Assembly (NCBI GenBank): GCA_964017195.1
Contig: OZ024889.1
Coordinates: 68,148,358-68,212,357, forward strand
DNA length: 64,000 bases
Reading direction: 5' to 3'
Source of the DNA: Siderastrea radians
Taxonomy: Eukaryota > Cnidaria > Anthozoa > Scleractinia > Rhizangiidae
The translations under genes and the position numbers were made by a program. Shown in pieces: positions 41,633 to 52,248 of the stretch. Numbering within the stretch: the stretch's first letter is position 1; every line of letters starts with the position of its first letter. The notes under the pieces were generated by a model that was not told where the DNA came from, ran no database searches, and saw only the letters and a list, made by a program, of their open reading frames with translations.

Positions 41633-42269
41633 CGCAAACACCAGTTTCAGCAAAATTTTCTAGGCGTAAAATAGTAAGTAAAACACACATTTTAACAGTA
41701 TTTTCTAGCCATTTGATCAAAGCCATGATTATTTTTCAGTGCATTTACTATTATTATGCAAAAACCAAGGTTGCATGTGTTTTTGCGATTTACTTCAAAA
41801 CAAACACACAGAAAATTTTTGTTCCTGTATATTTTGTTTGCCATACACCACAGTTTAAGACGGTGGTATTTGCTTTTCAAAGTGAAATCTGGATCGCGCA
41901 AAATTTCAGTTTTACTGTTTTCGAGGATTTTTGTTTATCGTTGTCATGGAAATATCGATTTTCACAAAATGTATACCACGCCAAAGTTCAATCCAAAAAC
42001 AACGAGTATTGCAAATTTCACGTTGATCTGACAAGGAGAAGACTGCCTAAATGCCGATTAAAAAAGTTAGGTATGGTCCCAAAAAAACTGTATCGAAAGA
42101 CCTTAATAAATCGACGCTTACGATTTTACTACTCTTAATATGACTTTGACTACATAAATAGACCGCAGCTTTCGCAGATGTGTCGTCAATCAAAGGAGTT
42201 TTCAGTTCAGTGGCAGCAGATTTTCTAGCTAAGCGAAATACATTTCCCAAATAAGGCTTTGTATTTAAT

Positions 42270-42410
42270 CCGTTCACGGGCTTTATAATCCCAAAACAGG
42301 GCTCAATTCTCCCTAAAACTGAGGGGCTCAATAATCCCCAGACGGGGCACAAATTTGCCCAAAAGGGGCTCAATAATCCCCAAACGGGACTCGATTCTTC
42401 GCAAAAGAGG
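42270..42410. repeat. Degenerate GGGGCTCAATAATCCCC repeat
   Basis: Four to five loose copies, ~25-30 bp apart, of (A/G)GGGCTCAAT.(A/C)TCCC..AAC. Each unit is itself nearly palindromic (GGGG...CCCC). Confidence 0.6.
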
Positions 42411-43046
42411 TTTAGTATTTGCTTTGGAATGCAGCGTAGTCATTAAAGTGTGTACATTCAGCTGTTGGCGCCGACAGATGGAACACTTGAAGGTATCTCT
42501 TAAAGCCTTTTATTCGGCCAGATTTACTCGTACTTCGAAAACTGTGGCATACTGAAAAAGTAGTTTTTAGAGAAATTTATCATAAAGGTTAAAAAAGCAA
42601 ACGTTCACTTACCAAATCCTCTTCCCAGTCGTTGAAAAAGGTTTCCGCTTGCTCAGTATTTCCGCTCGCTCAGAGAATTTCTTCGTGGTCAAAAGCACAG
42701 AGATTCGTCGTAATCTTTCGTCATCTTTCGTCCTCGAATTCAATTGGTTCCGATTACCCCTGGCGTTCTTTTATCGAATCCAATTGGTCTAATATCCTAA
42801 AACTCGTCAGGATTGGTCTTCACGATTATATATCGACGTGGTTACGCGTTACAAACATATTTGTGCTAACGCTTCAATCTCCCCTTTATGTTAGCCAAAA
42901 GATAATGTAAACCTGGTAAGAACCTTATGCGTGTTACGTCATATTTTCGATTATATGAAGTACTTATCGAATTTTCTTTCGCTTTTCGATAGTGTCTACG
43001 TGCTACGCACTAGACACAAAAACCGTACATTGATTTGGCTGTTATG

Positions 43047-43144
43047 TAGCCTCCCACGCAGACGCTCTTAGGTTTCACGCGTTCCTCCCCCACGTGGGGG
43101 AGGAACGCGTGACGAAACCCTTAGAGCGTCTGCGTGGGAGGCTA
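43047..43144. repeat. 98-bp near-perfect palindrome
   Basis: The arm TAGCCTCCCACGCAGACGCT runs to a CCCCCACGTGGGGG centre and back to AGCGTCTGCGTGGGAGGCTA, with about one mismatch and one or two extra bases. A short non-autonomous hairpin element is the likely identity. Confidence 0.85.
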
Positions 43145-43965
43145 GTTATTATGGTGATTTTTTTATTTACAGCTCACCACTTTGATTGACAGCTCACCAT
43201 ATTTGGGCAAAAATCATGACGTCATTTCCGGTTTTTCATTTCAAGTTCTCTCCACCAATCAGAAGCCAGCAAAATCCAACATGGCCGACTTTTTTCCCTT
43301 TCTCCACCAATCAGCAACAAAAGGAGCAAAAGATACATATCTTATTACATGATACTACTCTCTCGTGATGAAGCCTGGCACGTTTTTAGCACGTCATTAG
43401 CTTAACAGGTTGGGTTTATGACATGTCGATTATTACGTTTCATGTCGATACAATGACGTCACAAAGCAACTATTTTGAATTTAAATCGCGAGCCTGCAGT
43501 CATACAGTTGACAATGACGACATCGAAAAATATATGAATTTGTTCTAAGAAACATACTTGACTAAAGCAACTATAAAAAGTAAAGGATTATCTTCTTCTT
43601 ACAAACGAAGGGGAAAAAACTGAAAAAAAGACTGAAAAAAGACAGAAAATAGTCAAAACACTTCCTGAGTAGACGGATGATATGCTATGGAAACGTCAAT
43701 CATCATAGACACGTCATTGACACAAGATTTGGTGATTATTCGTCTCGCCGTTTAAAAGTTATAATTCGTTAAAGTCAGCGCGGGCACAATGTGCCCCCCC
43801 CAGGTTAAATAGGGTTAAGTACCTTCCCTCACACACAATACCACGAAGAAAACGTCAAGTGGACTTGCGCAAAGACAGCAAACCATAATTGTAAAGTTTT
43901 GAACGATGTTTTCAAGTTGTAATATATTTCCATCCTGGGCAAACGTGACCAATGATTCTAATGAT

Positions 43966-44134
43966 TTTCGCTGCTGACTTTATAAATTATTTCAACTCTT
44001 TTGTCAATCCAATCGCGTATGCATTAGGAATTCCCGAGTTTAGACAAGCGCTGCGTTTGTGCTGTTTTAAAACACAGACAGTGATGGATAATATGGAGGG
44101 TAATAGAAGAAGAGATGACAGGTTTAAAACTTGA
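43966..44134 (+). pseudogene. GPCR group C relic, TM7 and tail only
   Basis: Reads AADFINYFNSFVNPIAYALGIPEFRQALRLCCF, then MEGNRRRDDRF, stopping early at a TGA. It matches the end of the intact gene at 47060 (AADIINYFNNSFVNPIVYALR) with one Asn codon missing. It is joined on the left to group A 3'-flank sequence, so a recombination or deletion brought the two together. Confidence 0.82.
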
Positions 44135-44139
44135 CTGAG

Positions 44140-44828
44140 ATTCAGCCTTCTTATCTAGTACCAAAACTGATTCTTAAGCGCAAAATTTTCTCGAAAGTCG
44201 AAAAGAATTATTATTCTGACGGCATGTAATTTAAAAGAAAAATCTGTAACGGTATCACAGCAATTTTTCCGCGAACGGCTAAACGTAACAATTACTACAA
44301 GTATATTAGGTCGCATTTTAAACAAGAACTGGTCGCCAACGGAAGAAGATGAATGTGTCGTAAATGTTCTGTTTTCCTTCCATTGACAAGCGTTGACAGT
44401 TGCCGCATATTTTCAGAGTCGCACTAGAAAAATTACGCTGTTGACAGATTTTGACCGCAAAGTCAATAAAATTTTGCAAGAATTTGCCAAGCACGACCTA
44501 TGAAAAACCGCTATAATTGTAAACTGCACCACAAGCAGTCTAGCAAAGTCTGCCACATAGTGTTGTAAATTATTAATATTTTATTAATGTTTACGGTGTA
44601 GTATGCTCGCAAATGAGACAATTTTGACGTAATTTAGACAAGCTGGTGCCAATAAGTGTCTGACGCTAATTTACTCTTGGTAGCTCAAGGGAGAGCGCTT
44701 ATCGGAGAGGAGGGTTGATTAGGGACTAAGTCATTACACAGCCATTTTCAACATCAAGATATCACAGGTACTTTCTTCGAATTACAGCGAAAACGTGTCG
44801 ATCGCTTTGTTAAAAGCTGCAACGTAAC
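44140..44828. promoter_or_regulatory. Group C upstream region, copy 2
   Basis: Matches 7386-7948 and 46233-47020 and precedes the broken group C gene. Ends ACAGCGAAAACGTGTCGATCGCTTTGTTAAAAGCTGCAAC. Confidence 0.5.
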
Positions 44829-44847
44829 ATGAAGAACGTATCACTAC

Positions 44848-45679
44848 CTTCGGGGGGGAGGGTAGGGAGGAAGGTGAACAGAATTTGGGACTCCGGTTAG
44901 AAAAGAGGGAGGGAGGTGTACGGGAGGCGGAAAAAAGGGCGGGAAGAAAAGTTAAGAAAAGTGGCGGGAACCGAGATTAAAGGGTGCGGGTAGCGGGAAG
45001 TTTGTGCCCCCATCCCCCCTCCCTGTCCATCCCCTAGCCCCACCCCCATTCAGTCAGAAATGGCGAAAATGTCGAATCCAGGTATTAAGGTCTCAAGAAA
45101 CGGTCAGTTTGCCGTGAAATAGTGATTATTTCATAAAATGATGTAATGATGACGTCATCATGACATCAACAAAATATTTTGATGCATTCTCACTTGTGGT
45201 CACTCGTAGTCACTCGTGGTCACTCGTGGTCACTCGTGGTCTACTCGTGGTCACTCGTGATCATTCGCGGTCACTCGTGGTCATTCGTGGTCACTCGTGG
45301 TCATTCGTAGTCACTCGTGGTCACTCATGTTCAGTCGTGGTCAGTCGTGGTCTACTCGTGGTCACTTGTGGTCACTCGTGGTCATTCGTGGTCACTCGTA
45401 GTCACTCGTGGTCATTCGTGGTCACTCGTAGTCACTCGTGTGTACTTTTAGACACGATCGAAATCAACCTTTAGGCCCCAAATGGACGCAACATCATTCA
45501 GCATTCATGAATCCAACTTTGTCGCACGATGTTGAACGAGGTGGCCAAACGATTTAAACGTTTCGATTCAACACCGTTCAGCATTGTTGGATTAAACTTG
45601 GTTGTTTACCATTTACAGGGGGAAATTGGTTGGTTGGTCCGACAGTTTGTGCAAATGATAAGCGAAACCTCCAGAATGG
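44848..45679. mobile_element. 832-bp insert with G-rich and 10-bp repeats
   Basis: The insert separates MKNVS from EGIAWCS of the group C gene. It starts with G-rich sequence (44855-45005) paired with a C-rich run (45008-45050), has the 10-bp repeat array (45190-45445), then an AT-rich part with CAACAT.(A)TTCAGCATT words. No coding domain. Element type unknown. Confidence 0.6.
45190..45445. repeat. 10-bp GGTCACTCGT minisatellite, ~25 copies
   Basis: The unit (T/C)ACTCGTGGT is repeated head to tail with substitutions (GGTCATTCG, GGTCTACTCG). A 104-codon frame translating it as VVTRGHS repeats is an artefact of the array. Confidence 0.92.
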
Positions 45680-46232
45680 AATCGCAGAAGGAATCGCATG
45701 GTGTAGCGCTTTTGCATTGGAAGCCGTCGCCATTGTAGCTGGAAACTCGCTCACAATTGTTCTCTTTGCAGTTAACAAGAACCTGCGCAAGAGAAGTTTA
45801 TTCCTTGTTATTAATATGGCGTTTTCCTGATTTATTCCGAGCTGTCACTCCGCCGTTTTATATATACGCAGTCCTCGGGGACGCATATCAGCTATGAACA
45901 GTAAAGCCGTAGATGCAGATTTGTTTACTATTATTCAAGATGTTTACTTGTATGCCTCGTTAATTTCGGCGGCTTTGATATCTGTTGAGAGATTTTATGC
46001 TATCTGCTACCTGCTAAAGCACTCTCTGGGCATTATTTTTGAGGTTTCGGTTTCAAGGACCATTCACTGCACTGCTGACTTTATAAATTATTTTGACTCA
46101 TTTGTCAATCCAATCGTGTATGCATTAAGAATACCTGAGATTAGACAAACACGTTTGTCCTGTTTTAAAAGGCAGGCAGTGATGGATAATATTGAGGGTA
46201 ACAGAAAAAGAGATGACAGGTTTGAAACATGA

Positions 46233-47059
46233 CTGAGATTCAGCCTTCTTAACTCATACCAGAAATGATTCTTAAGTGTAAAATTTTGTCGAAAGTCAAA
46301 AAGAATTATTATTCTAACGGCATGCAATTTGAAAGAAAAATCTGTAACGGTACCACAGCAATTGTTCCGCGAACGGCTAAACGTAACAAATACTACAAGT
46401 ACATTAGGCCGCATTTTAAACAAGTACCGGTCGCGAACTGAAGGAAGTGCATGTGTCGTAAATGTTCTGTTTTTTTTTTCATTGACAAGCGTTGACAGTT
46501 GCCGCTGTGATTCCTATTGTTCAGCTCGATTTTTTTGAAAATCTGCCTGCCCCACCCAAGCACTACGGCGTCTTTGATGTTTTTGTCGATTTTCAAAGTT
46601 TTTGCGAACCGAAAAAGTCAGAGTCGCACTAGGAAAATTACACTGTTGACAGATTTTGACCGCCAAGTCAAAAAAATTTCGCAAAAATTTGCCAAGTGTG
46701 ACCTATTAAACCACAAGCAGTCTGGCAATGTCCCCCACACAATGTTGCAAATTATCCCTGAAAATCCCTGAAGGAAGTGGATTATAAAATATTTACGGTG
46801 TAGTATGCTTGCAAATGAGACAATTTTGATGTGATTTAAACAAGCTGGTGCCAATAAGTGTTTGGCGCTAATTTACTTTTGGTAGCAAGGGAGGGCGCTT
46901 ATCGGAGAGGAGGGCTGAATAGGGACTTAGTCATTACGCAGCCATTTTCAACATCAAGATATCACACGTACTGTCGTCGAATTACAGCGAAAACGTGTTG
47001 ATCGCTTTGTTAAAAGCTGCAACGAAACAAACATATCAGCTACCACTGCTTCGATCAAC
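46233..47059. promoter_or_regulatory. Group C upstream region, copy 3
   Basis: Homologous to 44140-44828 and 7386-7948. Close to the gene it reads AAGATATCACACGTACTGTCGTCGAATTACAGCG. Just before the gene a 5-bp loss (AACGAAACAAACATATCAGC in place of AAC.TAACATGAAGAACATATCAGC) deletes the ancestral ATG. Confidence 0.5.
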
Positions 47060-48040
47060 ATGTCTTCGTCATCTACTGGGAATCTTCCCACCGCAACAGA
47101 GGGAATCGCATGGTGTAGCGCTTTTGCATTGGAAGCCGTCGCCATTGTCGTTGGAAACTCGCTCACAATTGTTCTCTTTGCAGTTAACAAGAACCTGCGC
47201 AAGAGAAGTTTATTCCTTGTTATTAATATGGCGTTTGCTGATTTATTCGGAGCTGTCACCCTGCCGTTTTATATTTACGCAGTCATCGGGGACGCTTATC
47301 AGCTATGGCCAGTAAAGCCGCAGATGCAGATTTTTTCTCTTATTATTCAAGATGTTTACTTGCATGCCTCGTTAATTTCCGCGGCTTTGATATCTGTTGA
47401 GAGAGTTTATGCCATCTGTTGGCCGCTGAAGCACCGAACATTGTCAGCACGAACATACCGAATTGTTGCTTTTGTGGTGTGGACGCTAGTTATCCTTATT
47501 GCTACGATCTTTGTTTCATTATTTTACTTAGTTCAAAGAAAAGCGGCTATTTATGCTTTAATGACTTTTTCCTTGATTCTGTTATTCGTCGTTTGTGGGT
47601 GTAACGTTGGTATTTGGAGAAAGTTTCAACAGGCAAGCATCGCTTCACAGCAGCAAAACAGAGCCTCACAAAACCAACGCCTAACAAAAACCTTGCTGTT
47701 TGTATCTATCGTTTGTTTGATCTGTTGGCTCCCTTTTATTATTTCTTACTCTCTGGGCATTATTTTTGAGGTTTCAGTTCCATCTACCATTTATTACGCT
47801 GCTGACATTATAAATTATTTTAACAACTCTTTTGTCAATCCAATTGTGTATGCATTAAGAATTCCTAAGTTTAGACAAGCGCTGCGTTCGTACTGTTTTG
47901 AAAGGCAGACAGTGATGGATAATATGGAGGGTAATAGAAGAAGAGATGATAGATTTATGGCACAGCCGACAACTTTACCAGCTGATCCCGGTCACTTAAA
48001 CGTGGCGTACGAGACGGAAGTTATGGACACCAAATTATGA
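47060..48040 (+). CDS. Class A GPCR (group C), intact, 326 aa
   Basis: This is the only intact group C receptor. The ancestral start is deleted, so the ATG at 47060 (MSSSSTGNLPTATEG) is the first usable one. The N-terminus is about 13 residues shorter and has lost the usual NxS site. TM1 VGNSLTIVLF, TM2 INMAFADLFGAV, ERVYAICWPLKHR, TM4 VVWTLV, TM6 ICWLPF (canonical CWxP, unlike SWLP in groups A and B), TM7 NNSFVNPIVYALR, helix 8 KFRQAL. The C-terminus MDTKL is shared with group A. There is no TM3/ECL2 disulfide pair. Single exon, plasma-membrane receptor, ligand unknown. Confidence 0.93.
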   Translation: MSSSSTGNLPTATEGIAWCSAFALEAVAIVVGNSLTIVLFAVNKNLRKRSLFLVINMAFADLFGAVTLPFYIYAVIGDAYQLWPVKPQMQIFSLIIQDVYLHASLISAALISVERVYAICWPLKHRTLSARTYRIVAFVVWTLVILIATIFVSLFYLVQRKAAIYALMTFSLILLFVVCGCNVGIWRKFQQASIASQQQNRASQNQRLTKTLLFVSIVCLICWLPFIISYSLGIIFEVSVPSTIYYAADIINYFNNSFVNPIVYALRIPKFRQALRSYCFERQTVMDNMEGNRRRDDRFMAQPTTLPADPGHLNVAYETEVMDTKL

Positions 48041-48355
48041 GAAACGACAGAACCACCAAGCTTGTCCAAGAGATTTTTATTTAAAGAAGTATTTTACACT
48101 TAGAAAGTCATTATTCCCAAACTTTTTAGCGCGAGCGGCGAATCGCGGGCACTACCCGAATCCCTACTCGCTTTTACCGTTGACATGCATAACTGATACC
48201 CTCTTTACAATTACGATGAAAACCAAGTAGAATATTATAAGAGTAGTCTAGGGCAAACCGGTTAGGCCGTTTTTTTGCGGAGCAATCCCATTCAATTGCG
48301 CAGGAATACATTTACGCCAATAACGTCACAGGCTATTGTCTTTATCTCATAAATA

Positions 48356-48637
48356 GAGCAGTTTTCAATTGAGTGTCGTAAAACCAAAACCAAAGTAATT
48401 ACTCTGGCCAATCACAAAGGACACAGACAATCCAGTAAACCAATCAAAACTCGAAGCAAATACATGTAGCTGGCACGAAGCGCGGGAAAACGTGCGCAAG
48501 CGAGTCACGATTGGTTTTGGTTTTAGTTCTGATTGGCCGAGAAAGTGGCGCGAGATTTTTTAACCAATCACTAAGCGTAGTGAACGCAAAACCAAAGCAA
48601 ACGCAATTAACTTTCGACACTCAAGTGAAAACCGCTC
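48356..48637. mobile_element. 282-bp MITE with TA flanks (family GAGC.GTTTTCA)
   Basis: The ends GAGCAGTTTTCAATTGAGTGTCG and CGACACTCAAGTGAAAACCGCTC are inverted. Flanking TA is at 48354 and 48638. A second copy in inverted orientation is 51970-52248. It contains several ATTGG/CCAAT motifs. A Tc1/mariner-type TA target is likely. Confidence 0.85.
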
Positions 48638-48920
48638 TATAATAGGGTGAATCTAATTATAGTAAGATCCAGTTTGTTAACCGCTTTGTCAGGTTTTTCA
48701 TGGTCGGTATAACCGGTTTGACAGGTTTCTAACTCGTTTGGAAGAAACATTCTGGTTGGCTGCCGTAGTTTCTATTGTTTGAAGCACGTAAAAGCTTTAT
48801 TTACTAACAAGCGGCAACTCGCATCTCATTTGTAATTCAAAATCAAATTTCCATTTCTTGCCGCTTTCATTGTTACTGCAGACAAGTTATGCACGCAGAG
48901 CACTAATTTCGATGCTATTT

Positions 48921-49982
48921 AGGGCCTGTTTACGTGGAAGTGGGGGACCCCAGGTGGGTGAGGTACCACGGCTAGGTGAGGCGCCGCTCGACGTCTACAG
49001 GACATTGCCATCTTAATGTACAAAGTAAAAAATGAACTCTGCCCATCTTATGTGCAGGATCTGTTTCAAAAGAATAACAGTAGGTATAATTTGAGAAACA
49101 GTGATTTTGTGATACCTGGGTATAACACCGTTTCTTATGGTAAACATAGCATAAAGTACCTTGGTCCGATGCTCTGGTCCAAATTGGATAAAGAAATTAG
49201 AAATTCTAATTCGTTAAATAGTTTTAAGAACACTATTAGAAAAAAGAATCTCGAAGCGTTACTGGAGGAAGGATGTCACAACTGTCCTCTATGTAGTAAT
49301 TAGTGACTTTTGATTTTCTGAACATTTGGGGGTTTTATCACTATAGGTTGATGTGATATTATATTTTATATTTTATATTGTATATATTGTAATATTTTAT
49401 ATATTTTTACTACTTTAGATAGGTATAGATAGGTGTCCCCAATTAGCTTACTTTAGTGTAAGCTAGATATTTTAAGACACGTTAATAAAGTTTATTATTA
49501 TTATTTATTTAGGTCCCGAGCCTCTCCACATAATTTCTCTTTTTTACCTTTTTCACATGTATGGAGAAGTGAGGCGGGTTTCCTGGTCAGCCAGGGTGAC
49601 TTTTCTCCATGTAAATGCTTGAGGTAAGGTACCCCGGCAACCTGGGATGAAGTTCATCAAATTTGCGCGCCAGTGCCCGCCAAAAATAGCATTGGCGGAG
49701 ATTTTGCATCATTAAAAGTGTCAAAAGTAAGGTACAATTCTGGAAAGACGCTGCTTAAGCTTCTAGAGAAAGAAAAATCGCACTATCGCAAGAACACGTC
49801 CTTTGCCAGCCATTTTGTCTGTTTACGTACTTAGCAGCTGCGCCATAGCATTTGGGAACCTCACCCCGGCCCAGGACTCCGGCGTTGTACAGATTGAATG
49901 TAACGGCGACGATTTTATGACCCCGGTTGAGCGTGGTACCTCAGCTACTTGGGGTCCCCCACTTTCATGTAAACAGACCCTT
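48921..49982. mobile_element. TIR element carrying a nested LINE tail
   Basis: Left end AGGGCCTGTTTACGTGGAAG and right end (inverted) AGGGTCTGTTTACATGAAAG continue through GTGGGGGACCCCA.GT to GAGGTACC, about 45 bp. The interior includes CATGTATGGAGAAGTGAGGCGGG/ATGGAGAAAAGTCACC inverted words (49556-49612). A TTA flank is possible. A LINE tail (48990-49510) is nested inside. Confidence 0.7.
48990..49510 (+). mobile_element. 5'-truncated LINE tail, (TTA)n end
   Basis: Codes RLQDIAILMYKVKNELCP, then YNLRNSDFVIPGYNTVSYG, then YLGPMLWSKL, the post-RT C-terminus of a LINE, with a TAG near 49303. The 3' UTR contains GGTGTCCCCAATTAGCTTAC and ends AATAAAG then a TTATTATTATTTATTTA tail. A related 3' UTR lies inverted at 62222-62345. 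Confidence 0.82.
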
Positions 49983-51446
49983 AGAAACGGGTGGTGTTGC
50001 AAGTGGCCACCAATTATTAAAGATTGCGTTGGTATACGATGATTTTCTGTGAATTCAAACTGACTGCTTTGATAAGATCACGTGATCTCTCACAACTCCA
50101 TTTCCCGGAGTGGCTAAATTACCACACGCACAGGGAACGTTTTTAGCTGTCACCATAGAAATCATCTGCAGTTTCAACATAATTTTACTTGACAACCCTG
50201 CAATACATGTTTTAAGAGAAGATGTCACAACATTGTAACATTTAAATTGTATTATTATATGGCAAGCAATTCTTCAGTCTAAATCGAGTGTTCTGATTGG
50301 TTAGTCTTCGGTCGGGATTTTACAGTACGGACCATTACCATGGAAACGGTCCTTTTTGGCTAACGCTACAGCAAAATTCAAACTGTGAAAAGGCAAGAAG
50401 ATAAAAAAAGAAAAGGTTTGGAGCTGGTACAAAAGTTTAACAAATGAACGAGGTAAACACGTCTTCTTAGAAAAAGCGATCTTCAATTAAGTTTACCGAC
50501 TGGGCCAACGTTCTTCAGTGACTGTGTTTGTTTATTGTTTTTTTGTACGGCTGTAGACTGTAAGCTGTAAAGACCCAAGTAAATCGGCCAAAACTTAAAC
50601 AATAATTATTAAAATTCACCATTAACAAAAGAGTACGTTTCTCACAAGAAAACCTCACGGCGAAAAAGAATGAAAACTGCAAAACAACTAGCAAACGGCT
50701 TTCACCGGCAACTATAAATCGAAAGCAAACGATCACGTTCTTGTCTAGTTTAATATTCGCCATCGCTTCAGTCAGCGCTTTCCACAAGAACAAATTAAAG
50801 CTACACGTACATGCATTAAACTAACAGTGTACCTTGATTCCTCAGCGAGATTTTTGCTCTTGTAGTGCACATCCTTGAAAATAATTTTAGCGTGTTCACA
50901 AGTCCGCTCTTGCTGTAGCTCGCTCTTGCTGTAGCTAAAAACAACTTTGTTATGTGCGACGAAAATTTGCTCTCAGCATCCACAAAGTTCTCTTTAAAGC
51001 CACTGAAACAAACAACTTGCAGTATTTGATGGAGAGATAATTTCCAGTGTCTTTTTTTAGGTTCGAGTGTTCCTTTGTTCACAATGACTAACACGCTGCC
51101 ACAATTTTCAGAGTTTGAGAAGCACGTGTGTGAGCCAGTTTTACCGCGGCCTTTTCATTATTCTTCTTTTTCCCGAATTGTCTCTGCCCATAACGAAGAA
51201 GTATTTTCAAATGAAACTTTCTTGTGTTGTACAGGACGACGAAAAACTGACACATATAGTAGAAGCAGAGCAGTTTTCATTCAAGAGCCACGCAAGTTTC
51301 TACCGATCGACAGCAACGATCATCAAACTGATTCGAAAGCCTGTTAAAATCGCTGGCTTCTTTCCTTGACACCGCGCCGGAAATTGACTTGAATGAACTA
51401 CCGGAAGTGTTGTTTCGAACGAAAAATGATGCCATATAATAAATCA
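49983..51446. other. Spacer with a relic receptor upstream region
   Basis: 49990-50220 (GGCCACCAATTATTAAAGATTGCGTTGGTATACGATGATT..., GATAAGATCACGTGATCTCTCACAACTC) matches 7113-7330, the far upstream part of the group C unit, but no receptor follows. 50260-51440 holds several 60-92 codon frames without recognisable domains. Nothing else is supported. Confidence 0.5.
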
Positions 51447-51588
51447 CTTACTAACTTCACTTGCTCGGGACCGTACTGGGGAATATTGGCCCTCGGTCGT
51501 TTTTGTACGGACCTCGCTGCGCTCGGTCCGTACTGCCACGACCTCGGGCCAATATTCCCCAGTACGGCCCTCACGTTCAGTTAGTAAG
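51447..51588. repeat. MITE-like hairpin element
   Basis: CTTACTAACTTCACTTGCTCGGGACCGTACTGGGGAATATTGGCCCTCGG-type left arm (51447-51497) and its inverted copy (51536-51588), with a secondary GTACGGACC/GGTCCGTAC stem in the centre. About 140 bp, non-coding. Confidence 0.78.
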
Positions 51589-51969
51589 AGGTTATTCTCA
51601 TAGCAACCGCTTTACTGGTCTTTTTGACTGGTCTTACTTTAACAGTTATTCCACGTCAGCGTGCACATTGAATATGAAGTGATAACGCGCCGAGTTATTT
51701 ATAATCACCTCACATCCAACAAGCGTATGTGGAAATTTTTTTTATTAATTCCCAACTTCGGTGGTCGTTGCTGAATTCCTTGGCAAATTTTTAGACAAAG
51801 CGCTTTTGCATCACAGCGAAACCTGTTGAACGCCTCGGCACTTGACAATGCATTCATTTTCCTTATAAGGCAAAAAGCATGTTTATGTTTATTTGTTCGT
51901 GTCTGCGGTGAACCAATCAGAAAGCTGGAAATTCAATAACTGATATTGAAAATTTAATAATACTTATTA

Positions 51970-52248
51970 GAGCAGTTTTCAATTGAGTGTCGAAAGTAAT
52001 TCGCGTTTTGCTTTGGATTTGCTTTACTTCGCTCTGATTGGTCAAAAAACTCGCGTCACTCTCTCGACCAACCAGACGTAAAACTCAAACCAATCCCGAC
52101 TCGCTCGCACTCGTTTTCCCGGGCTTTGCGCCGGTCACATGTATTTGCTCTGAGTTCTGATTGATTCATTGGGTAATTTGTGTTTGTTGTGATTGGCTGG
52201 TATAATTACTTTGGTTTTGGTTTTACGACACTCATTTGAAAAGCGCTC
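51970..52248. mobile_element. 279-bp MITE, second copy
   Basis: Same family as 48356-48637, inserted in the opposite orientation, with TA at 51968-51969 and 52249-52250. Confidence 0.85.

Larger units (their letters stand above)
38293..43815. mobile_element. 5.5-kb composite insert in receptor flank
   Basis: At 60960 the uninterrupted flank reads CAAATTTTGATTAAGTACCTTCGC. Here CAAATTTTGATGA and TAAGTACCTTCCC are 5.5 kb apart. The ends resemble each other when inverted (ACTCTATTTTCGCCTGG / ACCCTATTTAACCTGG, then a G-run with GGGGCACA..GTGCC), so it may be a transposon with a TAA-type target. Inside are an inner inverted repeat (38395-38600 / 43155-43345), a 677-bp palindrome, a 98-bp palindrome, X-box-like motifs and an (AAT)n microsatellite. 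No transposase was recognised. Confidence 0.6.
44829..46232 (+). pseudogene. GPCR group C, split by an ~830-bp insertion
   Basis: ATG 44829 gives MKNVSL, then foreign sequence runs from about 44848 to 45679. The receptor resumes at 45680 (EGIAWCSAFALEAVAIVAGNSLTIVLF, TM1-TM2). A frameshift (GCGTTTTCCTGATTT, 45821), a loss at AGCTATGAACAG (45892), and a large deletion from ICL2 to TM6 (CTGCTAAAGCACTCTCTGGGC, 46009) follow. It ends with TM7 FVNPIVYALR and a TGA at 46230-46232. Confidence 0.85.

Noticed and set aside
45160..45474. 104-codon frame with VVTRGHS repeats
   Set aside because: It is the translation of a 10-bp non-coding minisatellite.
51075..51369. Overlapping 84-90 codon frames
   Set aside because: Two frames in the same DNA with no domain and no duplicate for comparison; insufficient support.
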